Source of the DNA: a virus
Direction: 5' to 3' (one strand)
Length of the DNA: 40,347 nucleotides
IMG/VR virus record: IMGVR_UViG_3300036390_000010
Location: 1 to 40,347 of that record
Shown: in pieces, positions 38,528 to 40,347 of the stretch
Position numbering within the stretch: the first letter of the stretch is position 1
How the letters are laid out: each line of letters starts with the position of its first letter
Position numbers and translations under genes: made by a program
Notes under the pieces: model-generated
Databases searched by the model: none
The model's input: only the letters and a program-made list of their open reading frames with translations
What the model was told of the DNA's origin: nothing

Positions 38528-39354
38528 TCTGCGGCCTCCAGAAACCCGAGGTCGCGCTTTTCGCCGATGTGCTCGACGATGCGAGCAAGCGTTTCGTCGT
38601 CGGCCTTCTCGACCAGGGCAACCATCTTGCGGAAGATCTCGTCCTGCAGGGTCGCGGCATCTGGCGCCGGCTTCGGCTTCAGCCATCCCCAGATGGTCTT
38701 GAGATCGGCGCCCTCGCGCAACCCCGCCGCAAACCGGACCTGGTCATCAGCAGGAAGTTTGGCGAGCTTCAGCAGCTCTTTCTGGTCGTTTTCGGCTGGT
38801 GTGCCCCGTACCGCAGCACGAAGCGCAGGCGTCAGCTTCTGCCCGATGCGGGTCGCGCGCTTGTACGTGTCCTGACTGATGCCAAGCCTAGCTTGCACCC
38901 GTTCCGAGATGGCTCGACCCGGCGCAAAGATCAAAGGTGCATCGTGCCCCTTTGATTTTCGGTCACCGCCACGCTCGATCTTGCCGAACTTCTCTTCGTA
39001 TACCTCGCGGAACTTCAGGACGAAGAGCGCCCGATCGAGTGGGTTCAATTCGTTGCGATAGATGTTCTCGGAAAGCTCGATCAGCTGCGCCTCGACAGCA
39101 TCTGCAGAGACGACGATGACATCGATCTCTTCCCATCCGTTCAACTCGGCCGCACGAAGACGATGCCCTCCTGCCACCAGTGTCAGCGGGGTTTTGCCGC
39201 CATTCGCAGCTGGTGTTGAACGGACTGTGAGCGGGTTGATCAGCCCGCGATCCACCATGGATGCAGCGATGGTGGCAGCGTAATCCTCGTCGATGGGACG
39301 GGCACGCTCTCCAACAAGGATCGAGGCAATCGGAACGGTCTTGAAGGTCGCCAT
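38524..39354 (-). CDS. ParB/Spo0J-like DNA-binding protein
   Basis: A 276-residue protein with an N-terminal ParB domain: SILVGERARPI (residues 11-21, box I), GGHRLRAAE (62-70, box II, the nucleotide-binding patch; GERRxRA in ParB) and LSENIYRNELNPLDRA (94-109, box III). A helix-turn-helix follows near residues 148-175 (ISERVQARLGISQDTYKRA). No ParA partner is nearby, so it probably acts as a CTP-dependent DNA clamp, regulator or transposition accessory rather than in classical partition. Confidence 0.88.
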   Translation of the reverse strand: MATFKTVPIASILVGERARPIDEDYAATIAASMVDRGLINPLTVRSTPAANGGKTPLTLVAGGHRLRAAELNGWEEIDVIVVSADAVEAQLIELSENIYRNELNPLDRALFVLKFREVYEEKFGKIERGGDRKSKGHDAPLIFAPGRAISERVQARLGISQDTYKRATRIGQKLTPALRAAVRGTPAENDQKELLKLAKLPADDQVRFAAGLREGADLKTIWGWLKPKPAPDAATLQDEIFRKMVALVEKADDETLARIVEHIGEKRDLGFLEAAE

Positions 39355-39729
39355 TTACGCCGCCTCCGCCTGGGCCGCAGCGGCTTCCAGCATCGACGAC
39401 ATAAAGATGTCGTGGGCTCGGGTTGCCATCCGGTCGTAAGCCCGGTCGAAGCAGGCTTCCTCCCGGCGGCTTCGAACCACACGATTGGCCTGCATCACCG
39501 ACCAACGTGCGACGCCCAGCAAAGCGACCAGCCGACGACGGGGAACTGTAAACTCGGCATTGAGGATCGAGATCACCACCTGGCGCGCCAACTTTGCGTC
39601 AAACATGTCGCGTGGCGGGTCGATGATGTCGCGCATCGGGATGTGATTGAAGTGGGCCCTCACGGCCCGGAAAGTCGCATTGATCATGGCGCCCAGGCGC
39701 TCATCTTCGCTGTAGGGGTTCTGGCTCAA
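39355..39729 (-). CDS. Putative helix-turn-helix protein
   Basis: A 124-residue protein beginning at TTG (39729), with GGAGG six bases upstream; the upstream codons lie inside another gene. Residues 50-95 (ARQVVISILNAEFTVPRRRL, then LLGVARWSVMQANRVV) look like a helix-turn-helix that loosely recalls the DnaA DNA-binding domain. The C-terminus is Ala-rich. Probably a DNA-binding early protein; the exact family is uncertain. Confidence 0.72.
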   Translation of the reverse strand: MSQNPYSEDERLGAMINATFRAVRAHFNHIPMRDIIDPPRDMFDAKLARQVVISILNAEFTVPRRRLVALLGVARWSVMQANRVVRSRREEACFDRAYDRMATRAHDIFMSSMLEAAAAQAEAA

Positions 39730-39730
39730 A

Positions 39731-39883
39731 TCAGCCTCCGAGGACCGGAAGGAGGGAAAGCACGCCGGCCACCAGAGCGGCGAGCACCACACTGAAGACG
39801 AGCGCGGTATCGATGAGGCGGCAGCTCGGGGAGAGCGAAGGGACAAATGGGACCATGTCGATATTGGTCGTACGGTTCGCCAT
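39731..39883 (-). CDS. Small membrane protein
   Basis: A 50-residue protein with one membrane segment near the C-terminus (TALVFSVVLAALVAGVLSLLPVL). ATG at 39883 has a weak GGTG upstream. A longer form starting with GTG at 40033 would overlap the ner stop (GTGA), but its extra residues are Arg/Ser-rich and look non-coding. Function unknown. Confidence 0.5.
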   Translation of the reverse strand: MANRTTNIDMVPFVPSLSPSCRLIDTALVFSVVLAALVAGVLSLLPVLGG

Positions 39884-40029
39884 TTTCACCGGCATCGAAA
39901 CGGGCGAATGTTGGGACGTGGCGCCGGTTGACCGGGACTGACAGCCGGGGCGGACTGCCCTGCGGATTACTCGCGAGAGGCTAGAGCAGCGGCGACCGAC
40001 GCCACGCTGGACGAAAGAGAGGAGAAACA

Positions 40030-40347
40030 TCACGCCGCCTCCTGCTGAGCGGCGGGACGTCGGCCGTTGCGGTAATTGGCGGCGGGCTGAGGGCTAAGCC
40101 GGCGACCATCTGCATGGTAGCGGGTCCGCCACAGCATTTCGGGGCGGGTTTTCAGCGCGGCGGCTATTGCACGCTCGCCTGCAAGATGAGGTTCATGCAC
40201 GGCATTGCCTGCCGTACCTGCAGGCAGGCCGTAGTCTTTGTCGATCTGCGAGAGCGTTAACTTGGCGAGGATGAGCCGACCCTTGATCCGGGCGACCTCT
40301 TCGAGCCTCTTTCGCTCGGTCTTGTCGGTGAGTGCATCGCGATGCAT
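40030..40347 (-). CDS. ner: Ner-like early regulator (Nlp family)
   Basis: A 105-residue DNA-binding protein of the Ner/Nlp (SfsB) family: ILAKLTLSQIDKDYGLPAGTAGNAV is the helix-turn-helix part, followed by GERAIAAALKTRPEMLWRTRY, where the family has GE-x-IA-x-ALG ... P-x-IWPSRY. In Mu Ner represses the early and repressor promoters during lytic growth. It is the first early gene; its ATG is the last codon of the window, so a start further upstream cannot be excluded. The C-terminal 30 residues are an extension. Confidence 0.85.
   Translation of the reverse strand: MHRDALTDKTERKRLEEVARIKGRLILAKLTLSQIDKDYGLPAGTAGNAVHEPHLAGERAIAAALKTRPEMLWRTRYHADGRRLSPQPAANYRNGRRPAAQQEAA

Larger units (their letters stand above)
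1..40347 (-). mobile_element. Mu-like transposable prophage/phage with P2-type tail
   Basis: Nearly the whole window is one phage, transcribed leftward on the minus strand. Ner, transposase A (DDE), transposase B (AAA+), GemA and a Mor/C-like activator mark it as a transposable Mu-type phage. Packaging and head genes are Mu-type, while the tail follows P2 order (V W J I fibres, FI FII E E' T U X D). No attachment sites, Mu terminal repeats or target-site duplications could be recognised. The window begins on a stop codon and ends on a start codon, so the true ends lie outside or are unmarked. The c repressor expected divergent from ner is not in the window. Confidence 0.93.

Noticed and set aside
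1-40347. tRNA genes, CRISPR arrays, integrase or invertible fibre segment
   Set aside because: No cloverleaf, repeat-spacer array, tyrosine/serine recombinase or inverted fibre repeats were seen.

Overview
The window is almost entirely one transposable (Mu-like) prophage or phage genome, read on the minus strand from the right edge (early genes) to the left edge (late genes and accessory genes). The host looks like a GC-rich alphaproteobacterium, probably of the Rhizobium/Agrobacterium group. This is inferred from base composition, codon use, several TTG starts and the kinds of small accessory proteins; no unambiguous host gene is present. Neither terminal phage end nor the repressor gene can be placed, so the element may continue past both edges.

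Early region (about 40.3 to 29.0 kb): a Ner-like regulator, a small membrane protein, a helix-turn-helix protein, a ParB-like protein, two small proteins, transposase A with its DDE triad, and transposase B, an AAA+ ATPase. A long run of small genes follows, mostly joined by 4-base ATGA stop/start overlaps. It includes DUF3164, several Cys-rich mini-proteins, GemA, a free-standing PhoB-type winged helix, a DNA methyltransferase, an ASCH-like protein and a Mor/C-family activator.

Late region: a lysis module (amidase endolysin, two small membrane proteins, Rz/Rz1 spanins), then a DksA-like protein and Mu-type packaging and head genes (gp25- to gp30-like, protease I with internal scaffold, decoration protein, gpT capsid, gp35-, gp36-, gpG- and gp37-like). 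The tail is P2-like and in P2 order: V-W-J-I-fibre genes, then FI-FII-E-E'-T-U-X-D, including a P2-style TTTTTTG frameshift in E. The phage is therefore a Mu-type replication and head chassis carrying a P2-type contractile tail. At the left end a Dam-like adenine methylase occupies the place of Mu mom, followed by a divergent pair of accessory genes (a Cys-rich protein on plus and a secreted protein on minus).

The most interesting signal is a near-identical dyad, GGCTGACAGCTGTCAGCC, found in exactly three intergenic spots: before the lysis operon, before the protease/head operon and before the sheath operon. These match two Mu late-promoter positions and the P2 FETUD promoter position. I infer that it is the operator of the phage's Mor/C-like activator, whose gene ends next to the first copy, and that it unites the Mu and P2 modules in one late regulon. 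The copy before the sheath gene is also a strong intrinsic terminator for the operon upstream.
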